DNA of 64,000 nt from Paenibacillus abyssi (GCF_014640295.1 NZ_BMGR01000010.1:62001-126000), one strand, 5' to 3'; numbered from the stretch's first letter, positions 46,641 to 55,407 are shown. Notes: generated by a model from the letters alone, not told the origin. Numbers and translations are program-made.

Positions 46641-47339
46641 TTATGCTGTCGTTTGTTCGCCTTGGTTAGCTTCCACGATCGCATCAGCCATTTTGGAAGT
46701 AAGCAATTTAACGGCACGAATAGCATCATCGTTACCCGGAATAACGTAGTCGATCTCGTCCGGATCACAGTTAGTATCAACGATACCTACGATTGGAATA
46801 CCCAATTTGCGAGCTTCTGCAACAGCAATGCGCTCTTTGCGAGGATCGATGATAAACAATGCGCTTGGCAAACCTCTCATGCCTTTAATGCCGCCGAGGA
46901 ATTTCTCCAAACGATCTTTTTCTTTATTAAGAATGATAACTTCTTTCTTAGGCAGAACTTCAAATGTTCCGTCCTCAGCCCATTTTTCCAATTGACGCAA
47001 ACGGTCGATCCGTTTTTGAATCGTTTGGAAGTTAGTCAGCGTGCCGCCGAGCCAACGTTGGTTAATGTAGAAGTTTCCGCAACGTTCTGCTTCTTCTTTA
47101 ACGGAATCTTGAGCTTGCTTCTTCGTGCCTACAAAAAGCACTGTGCCGCCTTCTTCCGCTACAGAGCGTACAAAGTTGTATGCCTCTTCCACTTTTTTGA
47201 CCGTTTTTTGCAGGTCAATAATGTAAATGCCGTTTCTTTCGGTGAAGATATAACGATCCATCTTAGGGTTCCAACGACGAGTTTGGTGACCGAAATGTAC
47301 CCCAGCTTCTAATAGCTGTTTCATGGAAATTACCGCCAT
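46641..47339 (-). CDS. rpsB: 30S ribosomal protein S2
   Basis: S2 (232 aa) binds late to the 30S head near S1. Family landmarks: [60 protein letters not shown] and [20 protein letters not shown]. The ATG at 47339 is spaced 8 nt from AGGAGGTG; a GTG two codons earlier is too close to it. It is driven by the promoter at 47469-47497 through a structured leader of about 120 nt. Confidence 0.97.
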   Translation of the reverse strand: MAVISMKQLLEAGVHFGHQTRRWNPKMDRYIFTERNGIYIIDLQKTVKKVEEAYNFVRSVAEEGGTVLFVGTKKQAQDSVKEEAERCGNFYINQRWLGGTLTNFQTIQKRIDRLRQLEKWAEDGTFEVLPKKEVIILNKEKDRLEKFLGGIKGMRGLPSALFIIDPRKERIAVAEARKLGIPIVGIVDTNCDPDEIDYVIPGNDDAIRAVKLLTSKMADAIVEANQGEQTTA

Positions 47340-47462
47340 CTCCACAACACCTCCTGTAAATGGTTTTTAATTTTGCCTCCGCCTATCGCATCTTTCGGCA
47401 AGACTCGCGACCTGGCCGCAAGCACCCCTGACGAAATTGATTGGCGTGTGTTTTTAACACCG
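47340..47462 (-). promoter_or_regulatory. rpsB leader, possible S2 autoregulatory RNA
   Basis: About 120 nt of leader upstream of rpsB, with GC-rich runs around GGGGTGCTTGC and GCGATAGGCGGAGGC and several possible local stems. Long rpsB leaders controlled by S2 are known in other bacteria. I did not recognise a defined Rfam fold by eye. Confidence 0.4.
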
Positions 47463-47468
47463 TCAATT

Positions 47469-47497
47469 ACTATACCATAACTGTATATGCTATGCAA
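47469..47497 (-). promoter_or_regulatory. Sigma-A promoter of rpsB
   Basis: The minus strand reads TTGCAT, 17 nt, TATAGT; TGG precedes the -10. Two mismatches to the consensus -35 and one to the -10. Confidence 0.75.
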
Positions 47498-47541
47498 CCT
47501 AGATTATGTTCCAGACAAAAAATCGCCATTGTCCATCTACT

Positions 47542-48039
47542 CTACTCAATCGGAAAAGAAAGAATCGGGTCTTGAGTGATGGTTTCTTTAACCTGTTCCT
47601 CGCTTGGCATTCCCTCAAAATAAAAGGTTCCGCTGCGGATCTTGCGGCTGCGATCACGCATAGAAGAAATAAACTGGTACTTATCTTCAATCAGTCCGTA
47701 ATCCTCCAGCATTTGAGCCGTATCATTCAAGTTTGACCCGCTCGTAATTCGTACGATTCGAATCAAAGACTTTTCATCCGGCTCATTTGCGGCTGCCTTT
47801 TCCGCTTGCTCCGCATCCGCATGTTCCGGTTCCAAAGCAGCAAGACGCCCCCTCTCTTGAGCGATCATTTGATCGACTTCCTCTTGAGAGTAGAGCTTGT
47901 CAGTTACACCCGTACTATTCTGTTCTGCCTGCATCAGATCCGACTCTTGCTGCTTTGCAGTAATCATAAGCTGAAGCAGCAGCGCACCTAAGATCAATCC
48001 CATGCCCAGACCGATGACAAATGATCGTTTTCTATACAC
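47542..48039 (-). CDS. Membrane-anchored protein with MltG N-terminal-like domain
   Basis: A 165-aa protein. A GTG at 48039 preceded by AGGAGG is the best start and overlaps the SwrB-like gene by 8 bp. One TM helix (about 6-27) is followed by a charged coiled-coil stretch (about 28-90) and a C-terminal segment (IRIVRITSGSNLNDTAQMLE, then KIRSGTFYFEGMPSEEQVKE) that resembles the LysM-like N-terminal domain of MltG/YceG endolytic transglycosylases. The catalytic MltG domain is absent, so enzyme activity is not expected. Being the last gene of the motility run suggests a wall-linked role near the flagellum or divisome. That is inference; the fold assignment is by eye. Confidence 0.7.
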   Translation of the reverse strand: MYRKRSFVIGLGMGLILGALLLQLMITAKQQESDLMQAEQNSTGVTDKLYSQEEVDQMIAQERGRLAALEPEHADAEQAEKAAANEPDEKSLIRIVRITSGSNLNDTAQMLEDYGLIEDKYQFISSMRDRSRKIRSGTFYFEGMPSEEQVKETITQDPILSFPIE

Positions 48040-48643
48040 GGTGCCGTTCCTCCTGCCTCGATAACTGAAGGATGAGTTGAACTTCACCTTTATTTAAGCC
48101 TGATTTTTTGGCAATGAAGTCAATGGATTTGCCTTGTTCATGCATTTGGAACAGCTCCTCATACCGATCGCGAATGAGCGGCGTGCCAGAAGTAATCTCA
48201 TCTTCCAAGCTGTCCATAGATCGGCCGATAGCTTGGTGTGCGGAGGTTTCCTGCCCGGCATCGGATTCCACTGCAGTAATTCCTTTGGGCTGACTCATCG
48301 ACGCAATCGACCGGATATCTTCATGAAGCCGCTGCAGCAGGGCATCGTACTTTCGGTCCTGCACTTCAATAAGCTGTTCAAGCTGTGCGCATCGCCGTTC
48401 AAGCTGAAGAATCCGTCCCTCTTGTTTGGCGGCATCCTCCCGCCATTCCTTTTGGGTTTTGGATACCGTTTTAACGAGATCCTGATTGTCTGCTTCCATT
48501 TGCCCCATAAATTGCTCTAAAGCCACTTCTATATTTTGGATGGTTTGATTGCCGTCAGACGTCTTTGCTTTCCTTGGAAGCGCCAGTGCGCAGACGACTG
48601 CAAAGGCACCTAGTAATACGATATATATCCAAGGTTCATCCAT
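48032..48643 (-). CDS. SwrB-like membrane-anchored coiled-coil protein (DUF6115)
   Basis: A 203-aa protein with one N-terminal TM helix (about 6-22), a long coiled coil (about 35-110) and a C-terminal helix-turn-helix-like motif RYEELFQMHEQGKSIDFIAK continuing KSGLNKGEVQLILQL. This layout and C-terminus match SwrB/YlxL, which in B. subtilis sits at the end of the fla/che operon after sigD and promotes assembly of the flagellar export apparatus. Sequence similarity outside the C-terminus is low, so I leave the symbol blank. The ATG at 48643 follows AGGTGAG. Confidence 0.75.
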   Translation of the reverse strand: MDEPWIYIVLLGAFAVVCALALPRKAKTSDGNQTIQNIEVALEQFMGQMEADNQDLVKTVSKTQKEWREDAAKQEGRILQLERRCAQLEQLIEVQDRKYDALLQRLHEDIRSIASMSQPKGITAVESDAGQETSAHQAIGRSMDSLEDEITSGTPLIRDRYEELFQMHEQGKSIDFIAKKSGLNKGEVQLILQLSRQEERHRV

Positions 48644-48666
48644 ACCGCTCACCTGCAGTTCTTAAT

Positions 48667-48984
48667 TTATAGTGAAATGTCGATGTGTTTGCCTTTGTAA
48701 GGGTGTGAACTGGAAACTTCTCCATGATCCGGCGCAGCCTTCTGGGGCTTGCGTTTTTTTTGTTCCTGCTTTTCTTGGGAACCGCTGGATTGATCATGGA
48801 CGTTTAGTCCAACCGTTTCTTCAATATTAGTATTTTTGTGCCGTTGCATTTCCGTTTGTTTTGCCGCATCGTCGGCAAGTTTATTCTGTTCAACTAACGG
48901 TTTATGCATCAAATGGCTTTGCAGGTTACTTGCTTCAGGCGTACGTGGTATGGAAATTTGCAGATCAATCGATTTAAAGGTCAT
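48667..48984 (-). CDS. Small hydrophilic protein of unknown function
   Basis: A 105-aa soluble, highly charged protein rich in Gln, Lys, Asn and His, with no TM segment. The N-terminus MTFKSIDLQISIPRTPEASN is the most regular part; residues 60-105 are low-complexity and probably disordered. It begins behind GGGGGGA, 36 bp past the DUF342 gene, and lies in the fla/che operon between it and the swrB-like gene, so it is probably expressed with motility genes. I do not recognise a family. The clean ribosome-binding site and operon spacing support a real gene. Confidence 0.65.
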   Translation of the reverse strand: MTFKSIDLQISIPRTPEASNLQSHLMHKPLVEQNKLADDAAKQTEMQRHKNTNIEETVGLNVHDQSSGSQEKQEQKKRKPQKAAPDHGEVSSSHPYKGKHIDISL

Positions 48985-49019
48985 TGGTTATTCCCCCCAC
49001 CCGTAATCTTGATTTCGGA

Positions 49020-50426
49020 TCAATAATATGGAGTCATTACAATGTCACCCTCTGAGTAACGAAAAGATACGCGCTGTACTGTTTCTTTGACAAAACGCGT
49101 ATAACGCCCAATGACGATTTTTGTACCGCCGTATACCGTATTGACTGCATCGACTCTCGCTCTGTCAGTATCATCTAATGTTCTTTCAATCGCAAAAATT
49201 TGTTCCTTGACTGAAGTTTGCTCATCAGCTGCTTGTCTTTTGGTTGCCGTCAGCTTTATCCTCATGGCAAGCTTGTCAGAAGATAACTGTCCTGCAGCCG
49301 CCAGCTGGTCCAATAACACCAGCGCTTTCTCTGTTTTATCAAGATTTTCAGTCAAGGTTTTGAGATGCGATCTTAATTCATTCAATTGGGCCCGCAGTTC
49401 CGGCTTTACACCAACCTCGATTGTTGTAGCGGTTGACATTGTATTGCCGATCGTTCTCGCTGACACTTTTTCACCGGCCTGCACCGTACCGCCTACCAAT
49501 AGGCCTTTTGCGCCCGCACAAAGCACGTTGTGCCCCGCGCGTACATTGGAATGCATAATGCTTTGGGATACGATGATATCTTCTGCAGCGAACACATTCC
49601 CTTCCTGAATAAAAGAGCTCTTGATGTTTTTGCCCGCTAAGATGTGCCCTTTGTGCCCGGCAAGAATGCCTCCGGTTATTTCGATAGAACCTTCGCTCTC
49701 CAGCTCCGCTCCTTCTACACCGCCAATAATCCGAATGTCGCCGGAGGCTTTAATGCGAAAACCGGTCAACACATTACCGCGTACAACAACCGTTCCTACA
49801 AAATCAATGTTACCCGTATTGTAATCCACATCGCCGTTTACTTCATAAACGGGAAATACATTAATTTTGTCACGGTCTGTTTTTGTAATCATCCCGTCAA
49901 TCGCTGCATATAGTGAGGTTTCATCCGGTCCGACCACAACATTTTTCCCTACCTTGAACCGGGCTTCCTTCCCATCTTTTCCAAACAGCACCTCACCGGT
50001 TACAGCGTTGCCATGCCGGGCGGCTTCAGCAGGAATCTTCTCTGCAATCAGCTGTCCGCGCCTGACATTTCGAAGCTGGATGACTTCTTTTAAATCCACC
50101 TTGCCATCTTCAAGCTCAGCCGGCTTTAATTGATGGTCATCCATATCATAAATATATTTAATGGACCCGTTGCTGCCGTCCTGAGGAGACTGCCCCTTAG
50201 CAATAACGGTCTTATTATAAAAGAACGGTTTCGGATTTTTTGCAATTTGATCAAGGACCGCGATATCGATCCCGAAAACGATGCCGTTTGAGGCAATCCA
50301 TTGCTCCAGTTCTGCGGTGGTCGTCGTAAAACTATCCTCAGCGCGAAGGAAAAAGAGCGACGCATTCAGCTTGTCCTGCGAAATATCGATCCCGATATAG
50401 GCCTCCAACGCCCTTTCTTCTTTCAT
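49020..50426 (-). CDS. FapA/DUF342 family protein
   Basis: A 468-aa protein with an N-terminal region (about 1-170), the DUF342 right-handed beta-helix (about 175-330; repeated short motifs such as GDVDYNTGNIDFVGTVVVRG and GSIEITGGILAGHKGHILAG), and a coiled-coil region (about 335-410). The Vibrio homologue FapA helps target or assemble the flagellar system through a polar organiser. Here the gene follows the motility sigma factor. It is not in the B. subtilis fla/che operon. No signal peptide is visible; cytosolic. Its function is inferred from family and context. Confidence 0.85.
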   Translation of the reverse strand: MKEERALEAYIGIDISQDKLNASLFFLRAEDSFTTTTAELEQWIASNGIVFGIDIAVLDQIAKNPKPFFYNKTVIAKGQSPQDGSNGSIKYIYDMDDHQLKPAELEDGKVDLKEVIQLRNVRRGQLIAEKIPAEAARHGNAVTGEVLFGKDGKEARFKVGKNVVVGPDETSLYAAIDGMITKTDRDKINVFPVYEVNGDVDYNTGNIDFVGTVVVRGNVLTGFRIKASGDIRIIGGVEGAELESEGSIEITGGILAGHKGHILAGKNIKSSFIQEGNVFAAEDIIVSQSIMHSNVRAGHNVLCAGAKGLLVGGTVQAGEKVSARTIGNTMSTATTIEVGVKPELRAQLNELRSHLKTLTENLDKTEKALVLLDQLAAAGQLSSDKLAMRIKLTATKRQAADEQTSVKEQIFAIERTLDDTDRARVDAVNTVYGGTKIVIGRYTRFVKETVQRVSFRYSEGDIVMTPYY

Positions 50427-50445
50427 AATAACCCTCCATTCACCA

Positions 50446-51231
50446 TTAATGTTCCATGAGTTGGTTCTTATGCTTAGCTAAGGCACCGCGCAGGCGTAAT
50501 ATCGCTTTGGAATGCAGTTGTGAAATTCGAGAAGGGGATAATGACATGACTTCCGCAATTTCACTCAACGAAAGCTCCTCGTAATAAAAAAGAGATATCA
50601 CGATTCTTTCCTTCTCTGTCAAACGTTCAATTCCTTTCACAAGTGTTTCCTTCATGTAAAACTCATGGGCCTTATGATCCGGATTTTTAGCTTTTTCATC
50701 AACCAACAGGGACAATCGGGTTTCAGACTCTTCTTCCCGAATCGGATCTTCTAAAGAACACACTGTCGTAACCGCAATATCCTGCAGCATCTGTACGAAA
50801 TCTTTTTCACTTACATTAAGATATGTGCTCATTTCCGCATCGCTGACGGAACGCAAATATTTATGTTCTAGCTGCTGATAAGCATCCTCTATTTTTTTAG
50901 CCTTTTCCCTGATCGAACGGGGCACCCAGTCCCCTTGACGCAGGCCGTCAATCATAGCACCGCGAATACGCCAGGAAGCGTAAGTTTCAAATTGAAGCCC
51001 CCGCCGGTAATCGAATTTCTCAACGGCATCGATTAGTCCCATTACCCCATTGCTGGCGAGATCATCCTTAGAGACATTCTTGGGCAAGCCGATCGCCATC
51101 CGGTTCGTGACATATTCCACTAACGGAAGATACTGCTCGATAAGCTGTTTTTTTGCTTCGATATCTCTATCTTCTTTCCATTTTCTCCACATCTCGATGT
51201 TGGACAAATGAGGCGTTTTCGGTTCAATCAT
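50446..51231 (-). CDS. sigD: RNA polymerase sigma factor for motility (SigD/FliA/WhiG family)
   Basis: A 261-aa sigma-28 family factor that directs late flagellar, chemotaxis and autolysin genes. Region 2 is visible (LPLVEYVTNRMAIGLPKNVS, FDYRRGLQFETYASWRIRGA), region 3 (MSTYLNVSEKDFVQMLQDIA), and region 4 (LTEKERIVISLFYYEELSLS with SPSRISQLHSKAILRLRGAL). The ATG at 51231 follows GGAGGGTGAG. It is held in check by FlgM in B. subtilis; no flgM is in this window. It is embedded late in the long operon, a position known in B. subtilis to affect the fraction of motile cells. Confidence 0.95.
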   Translation of the reverse strand: MIEPKTPHLSNIEMWRKWKEDRDIEAKKQLIEQYLPLVEYVTNRMAIGLPKNVSKDDLASNGVMGLIDAVEKFDYRRGLQFETYASWRIRGAMIDGLRQGDWVPRSIREKAKKIEDAYQQLEHKYLRSVSDAEMSTYLNVSEKDFVQMLQDIAVTTVCSLEDPIREEESETRLSLLVDEKAKNPDHKAHEFYMKETLVKGIERLTEKERIVISLFYYEELSLSEIAEVMSLSPSRISQLHSKAILRLRGALAKHKNQLMEH

Positions 51232-51274
51232 CGTCTCACCCTCCTAAAGCCTTCTGCTCCGCCTGTATAAACCA

Positions 51275-51691
51275 TTATTGTTCACTAAGATGACGCACTG
51301 CCTGCGCCAATTGTTCCGGCGACTTGTCTTGCGTTGATACAAGCTTTGGAGGCGTTAGCGGCTCAAATGCTTCTTTAGGCATCTCTTGCTGGCTTCCACC
51401 ATCCATCTGCTCTTTTAACATCCGGTTCAAATCGTCGTTATCATCCGGAGTGACAATATCCAGCGCGGCACCTTTATTCTCTTCTTCAACCCCCGGCTGT
51501 TGACTATGGTTGGGAGGAGCTATCAAGTACAATACCAAGCGAAGCGCATACGCTATTGCAAAAAAAGAGACAAAAGCGTAAACGCTCTTTAGCAAAGTGA
51601 CAGCGATACCGTTACTACTTATTGAGAAGAAGAAGATCAGAAAAAAGCCAAACAAACCAAAAAAGATATTCCAACGTATGGAACCCAGCAT
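51275..51691 (-). CDS. Two-TM membrane protein of unknown function
   Basis: A 138-aa protein with two TM helices (about 7-28 and 33-56) and an acidic, Pro/Glu-rich cytosolic tail of about 80 residues (NHSQQPGVEEENKGAALDIV and onward). It starts behind AAAGGAG, which lies inside the end of cheD, and precedes sigD by about 45 bp, so it belongs to the operon. B. subtilis has no gene between cheD and sigD. I do not recognise a family. A membrane scaffold or a small chemotaxis/flagellar accessory is possible but unproven. Confidence 0.75.
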   Translation of the reverse strand: MLGSIRWNIFFGLFGFFLIFFFSISSNGIAVTLLKSVYAFVSFFAIAYALRLVLYLIAPPNHSQQPGVEEENKGAALDIVTPDDNDDLNRMLKEQMDGGSQQEMPKEAFEPLTPPKLVSTQDKSPEQLAQAVRHLSEQ

Positions 51692-51692
51692 A

Positions 51693-52187
51693 TTAAAGCT
51701 CCTTTACACCATATTGGACACTTTTGATGACCAATACCCCTGTGCTGCTGTCGAGTTCAATCGTTCGCCCGTAATTGCCGCCAGTATCCTCGCCCATAAC
51801 AGGAATCGAATACTGGGAAAGCATCATTTTGCAGGCTTCCACATTGCGCGGGCCGATCCGCATCGTATCCGATTGGCCGGAGAATGCGAACATTTGGGCG
51901 CCTCCTGCAAGCTTAGCAATTAAACGTTCCCGCCTCGCCCCCGCTGCAGCTAGTCTTCTTAACAGCTCCGGCAAGGCCGTATCCGCATATTTTGCAATAT
52001 TAAATGTGCTTTCTCGGGCGATGCTTGATAAGGGAAGCATGACATGTGCCATCCCGGCTACTTTCACTTTCGGATCAAATAAGGTTACTCCGACACATGA
52101 ACCGAGTCCGGTTGTCTTAATCATCGCACCGTCCGTTGCCACATTAAGATCAGCCATCCCTATTTTGATAAGATTTTGCTGTATCAT
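51693..52187 (-). CDS. cheD: Chemoreceptor glutamine deamidase CheD
   Basis: CheD (164 aa) deamidates receptor glutamines and also stimulates CheC phosphatase, coupling receptor modification to CheY-P removal. The catalytic Cys31 lies in TGLGSCVGVTLFD and His48 in VAGMAHVMLP; a conserved threonine/serine follows at the usual distance. The start overlaps the cheC stop by 4 bp. cheC-cheD pairing is the Bacillus/Thermotoga type chemotaxis layout, unlike E. coli. Confidence 0.95.
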   Translation of the reverse strand: MIQQNLIKIGMADLNVATDGAMIKTTGLGSCVGVTLFDPKVKVAGMAHVMLPLSSIARESTFNIAKYADTALPELLRRLAAAGARRERLIAKLAGGAQMFAFSGQSDTMRIGPRNVEACKMMLSQYSIPVMGEDTGGNYGRTIELDSSTGVLVIKSVQYGVKEL

Positions 52188-52804
52188 TCGAAGGGTACTC
52201 CCAAAGCACGGAATATTTTCTCGAACGATTCCGGGTCCGGAATCAAAAAGAAGTGCCCTTCAATTGCTTCTTTATCCTCCAGAAAAGTGGTGTCAATTAA
52301 CAGTGCGTCATCTCCCATTTGTCCAAATTGGAGAAGGCCGTAGCTTAGAATCGCACCAGCCATATCGATGGCAATGGACGGAACTGTCGGTGCCATTGAC
52401 AGCTTCGTAAAATCTGCCAATGAAGACAGATAGGAGCCTGCCAATATATTGCCGATTTCACCTAAAGCTGAAAACTCCATTTCCGAATATTCATTTTCAT
52501 TTTCAACCTCGATTGAAAGTAAATTATGAAGCAGTTTCTTCGCAGAATTGGTTTCGATAATAAAAAACATATTGCCTGGCGCATCACCTTCAACACGCAA
52601 AAATACAGCAACGACAACTTGTTCTGAGCCGCCTACCCGTTCAGCAATTTCTTCGAATGGAACCATGCTTACCGTAGGAACGGCCATATCAACAGGTTTA
52701 TCGATCAAGCGGGACAGGGCAGTGGCCGCATTTCCAGCCCCAATGTTTCCCACTTCTTTGAGTACATCCATTTTAAATTCTGCGAAATGATTAAACATAC
52801 TCAC
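52184..52804 (-). CDS. cheC: CheY-P phosphatase CheC
   Basis: CheC (206 aa) removes phosphate from CheY-P. Two pseudo-symmetric active sites are present: LKEVGNIGAGNAATAL with Glu17/Asn20 and ALGEIGNILAGSYLSSL near residues 110-125. The GTG at 52804 has AGAGGA 7 nt upstream, and an ATG two codons later is an alternative. No FliY-type extension. It lies 3 bp past cheW. Confidence 0.94.
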   Translation of the reverse strand: MSMFNHFAEFKMDVLKEVGNIGAGNAATALSRLIDKPVDMAVPTVSMVPFEEIAERVGGSEQVVVAVFLRVEGDAPGNMFFIIETNSAKKLLHNLLSIEVENENEYSEMEFSALGEIGNILAGSYLSSLADFTKLSMAPTVPSIAIDMAGAILSYGLLQFGQMGDDALLIDTTFLEDKEAIEGHFFLIPDPESFEKIFRALGVPFE

Positions 52805-52807
52805 AGA

Positions 52808-53269
52808 TTAGTCCTCTAGCTGCTCTAGTTGGATGATTTCATTTTTATTCAAAACCTCGGCCAGGTTAAGCATAATCAGCAGTCGATTTTCACCCAGTTT
52901 TGCCACACCGCGCAGATACTTGGCTTTGATTCCGCCAATCACCTCAGGTGGCGAATCGATCGAATCCGTATCAATATCAATGACATCGTTAGCGGAATCG
53001 ACGATAAATCCGACTTCCAGATCATTGACCGCAACGATGATGATACGTGAATTATCAGTTGGCTCCGACTCGCTTAGTCCAAAACGGCCCCGCAAATCAA
53101 GAACTGGAACGACGACTCCACGAAGATTAATAACGCCTTTTATAAACGCGGGCGTTTTGGGAACTCGGGTAATCGGTGTCATTCTTTCAATCGTTCGAAC
53201 TTTATCAACCTCAATCCCGTATTCCTCATTAGCTAGCGCAAACACGATGACTTTTAATTCTTCTCCCAC
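52808..53269 (-). CDS. cheW: Chemotaxis coupling protein CheW
   Basis: CheW (153 aa) couples receptors to CheA. It is a single CheW domain: VIVFALANEEYGIEVDKVRT, ITRVPKTPAFIKGVINLRGV, VVPVLDLRGRFGLSES and IIIVAVNDLEVGFIVD. It starts with GTG at 53269 after GAGGAGGG, 13 bp past cheA. No CheV-like receiver domain is present. Confidence 0.96.
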   Translation of the reverse strand: MGEELKVIVFALANEEYGIEVDKVRTIERMTPITRVPKTPAFIKGVINLRGVVVPVLDLRGRFGLSESEPTDNSRIIIVAVNDLEVGFIVDSANDVIDIDTDSIDSPPEVIGGIKAKYLRGVAKLGENRLLIMLNLAEVLNKNEIIQLEQLED

Positions 53270-53282
53270 GGGTAACCCTCCT

Positions 53283-55361
53283 CTATTTGATTAATGCATT
53301 CGGATCTATAATTAATGCAACCTGGCCGTCACCCAATATCGTAGCGCCGGATACGGCTTCAATATTGGTCAGATATTTGCCGAGCGGCTTCAGGACAATC
53401 TCACTCTGTCCGATAAATTCATCCACCATCACTGCTGCCCATTTATCCCCTTTGCGGATGACGACGATTTCTGTGTCCGTCTCCTGCTCCTCATCGAAAT
53501 CAGGTGATTCAAGAATGCGGCTGAGCGAAAGTATAGGGATAATTGCATTTCGGAATTCGATCATTCGATTGCCATGGATATGACGGACCTGCTCACGTTT
53601 GATAATCGCGGTCTCGACAATCGAAGATAGCGGAATCGCATATTTTTCCGAACCGAGCTTGATTAACATCGCCCAAATAATCGAAAGCGTAAGCGGCAGC
53701 TGGATGGAAAACTTCGTGCCTTTTCCTAATGTGGATGTGACACTTACATGTCCCCCGAGCGATGTTATTTTGGATTTCACCACATCGAGTCCGACGCCCC
53801 TGCCGGAAATGTCCGATATTTTATCCGCGGTGCTAAAGCCGGGAGCAAACAAGAGCATATATACTTCTTCATCGCTCAAGCTATTGGCCTGCTCCGCAGA
53901 GATAACCTCATTCTTGATTGCAATACTGAGCACTTTATCGCGATTAATCCCTTTTCCATCATCTTCAATTTCAATAAATACATGATTGCCGCTATGAAAT
54001 GCGCGAAGGTTAACGGTACCGGTATCCTTTTTGCCTGCAGCGATTCGCTCATCAATGGATTCTACGCCATGATCGATCGAATTGCGGAGCAAATGAACGA
54101 GCGGATCGCCGATTTCGTCGATTACGGTACGATCCAGCTCCGTTTCAGCACCGGAGATAACCAGATCAACCTTTTTATCCAATGACTTGGCGAGATCGCG
54201 CACCATACGCGGAAAACGGTTAAATACAGAATCAACAGGCACCATCCGCAGCTTCAATACGATATTTTGCAAATCACCGCTGACTCTTGTCATGTGCTCG
54301 ACTGTTTCAGTCAGATCAGAACGCCGAATTTCACTGGATAACTGTTCCAGCCTTACGCGGTCGATCAGCAATTCGCTAAACAAGTTCATCAATGTATCCA
54401 GTCGTTCAATATCCACGCGGATCGTGCGAGTCGGTGCGCCTGCAGATGTTTGAGCAGCAGGTTTAGCATTAGCCGTACGGCCTGTAGAACCGGACTCCGC
54501 AGCAGCCGGTTCACTTGGTGCGGAAGAGTCTGCGGCACTAACAGCAGTTGCTTCGGCTGTGGAAGGACGAGATAATAAAGACATGGACTCCTGATCAAGA
54601 ATCGTTACAGAGGCTGATTCGATCTCAGAAACACTCTCGATTTGCTCTTTCAATGTCTGCTCTGGAAGTTGGGAAATGTAATATACAGAAAAGAAACGAT
54701 CAAATTTTTCTTGCTCCAGTTCCTGTACGGAAGGATCGGATTTGATGACCTCGCCGTTGCGTTCAAGGATGTCGAACACCATATAAGCGCGAGCGGCTTT
54801 AAGGACGCAATCTTCTTTCACTGCAACCTGAATGTGGTAAACATTGTGGCCGCTCTCCATCGAATGTTTCAGCACTGAGATTTGAAATTCATCAAGCGCC
54901 ATATTTTCGTTTGCATCTCTTGAAACATTTGAATCCTTTGCATGAGTAGAAGCTCCGGCCGCTGGTACTGTCGTTTTGTAATCGCCTTTTACAATCGACT
55001 GAAGCGAGGTGACTATAGGCGAAACGTCTGCTTTACCTGTTCCTCCACCAACGATATCCTGCACCATGGACTCCAGTGCGTCGAGACCTTTGAACAACGT
55101 ATCGAAAATAAAACTGTCCATTTTCAATTTGTTGTTGCGGACAAGATCCAGTACATTTTCCATCTCATGCGTCAATGAAGCGAGGTCCTCAAAGCCCATT
55201 GTTGCGGACATGCCCTTCAAGGTGTGCGCAGAACGGAAAATGACTTGCACAATGCTTAGATCTTCTGGCTCGCTTTCCAAGCGAAGCAGATTTTCATTTA
55301 GGGATTGCAGGTGATCGTTGGACTCGTCGATAAACATCGACAGATACGCATTCATATCCAT
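53283..55361 (-). CDS. cheA: Chemotaxis histidine kinase CheA
   Basis: CheA autophosphorylates and feeds CheY and CheB. Order in the 692-aa protein: P1 Hpt domain with His46 in FRSAHTLKGMSATMG, P2 CheY-binding domain (about 170-255), an Ala/Ser-rich linker, P3 dimerisation (about 305-360), P4 kinase with the N box LLRNSIDHGVE, G1 DDGKGIN and G2 SGRGVGLDVV, and a P5 CheW-like domain (about 545-692). I start at 55361 since the sequence MDMNAYL then matches B. subtilis MDMNQYL; an ATG two codons earlier lies very close to AGGAGG. Confidence 0.96.
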   Translation of the reverse strand: MDMNAYLSMFIDESNDHLQSLNENLLRLESEPEDLSIVQVIFRSAHTLKGMSATMGFEDLASLTHEMENVLDLVRNNKLKMDSFIFDTLFKGLDALESMVQDIVGGGTGKADVSPIVTSLQSIVKGDYKTTVPAAGASTHAKDSNVSRDANENMALDEFQISVLKHSMESGHNVYHIQVAVKEDCVLKAARAYMVFDILERNGEVIKSDPSVQELEQEKFDRFFSVYYISQLPEQTLKEQIESVSEIESASVTILDQESMSLLSRPSTAEATAVSAADSSAPSEPAAAESGSTGRTANAKPAAQTSAGAPTRTIRVDIERLDTLMNLFSELLIDRVRLEQLSSEIRRSDLTETVEHMTRVSGDLQNIVLKLRMVPVDSVFNRFPRMVRDLAKSLDKKVDLVISGAETELDRTVIDEIGDPLVHLLRNSIDHGVESIDERIAAGKKDTGTVNLRAFHSGNHVFIEIEDDGKGINRDKVLSIAIKNEVISAEQANSLSDEEVYMLLFAPGFSTADKISDISGRGVGLDVVKSKITSLGGHVSVTSTLGKGTKFSIQLPLTLSIIWAMLIKLGSEKYAIPLSSIVETAIIKREQVRHIHGNRMIEFRNAIIPILSLSRILESPDFDEEQETDTEIVVIRKGDKWAAVMVDEFIGQSEIVLKPLGKYLTNIEAVSGATILGDGQVALIIDPNALIK

Positions 55362-55407
55362 TCTCATACACCTCCTGTATGTAATATAAATCTCTGTTAC
55401 TACCGCG

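Noticed and set aside
49500-49830. Repeat array in the DUF342 gene
   Set aside because: The periodicity is the protein beta-helix repeat, not a DNA-level or CRISPR repeat.
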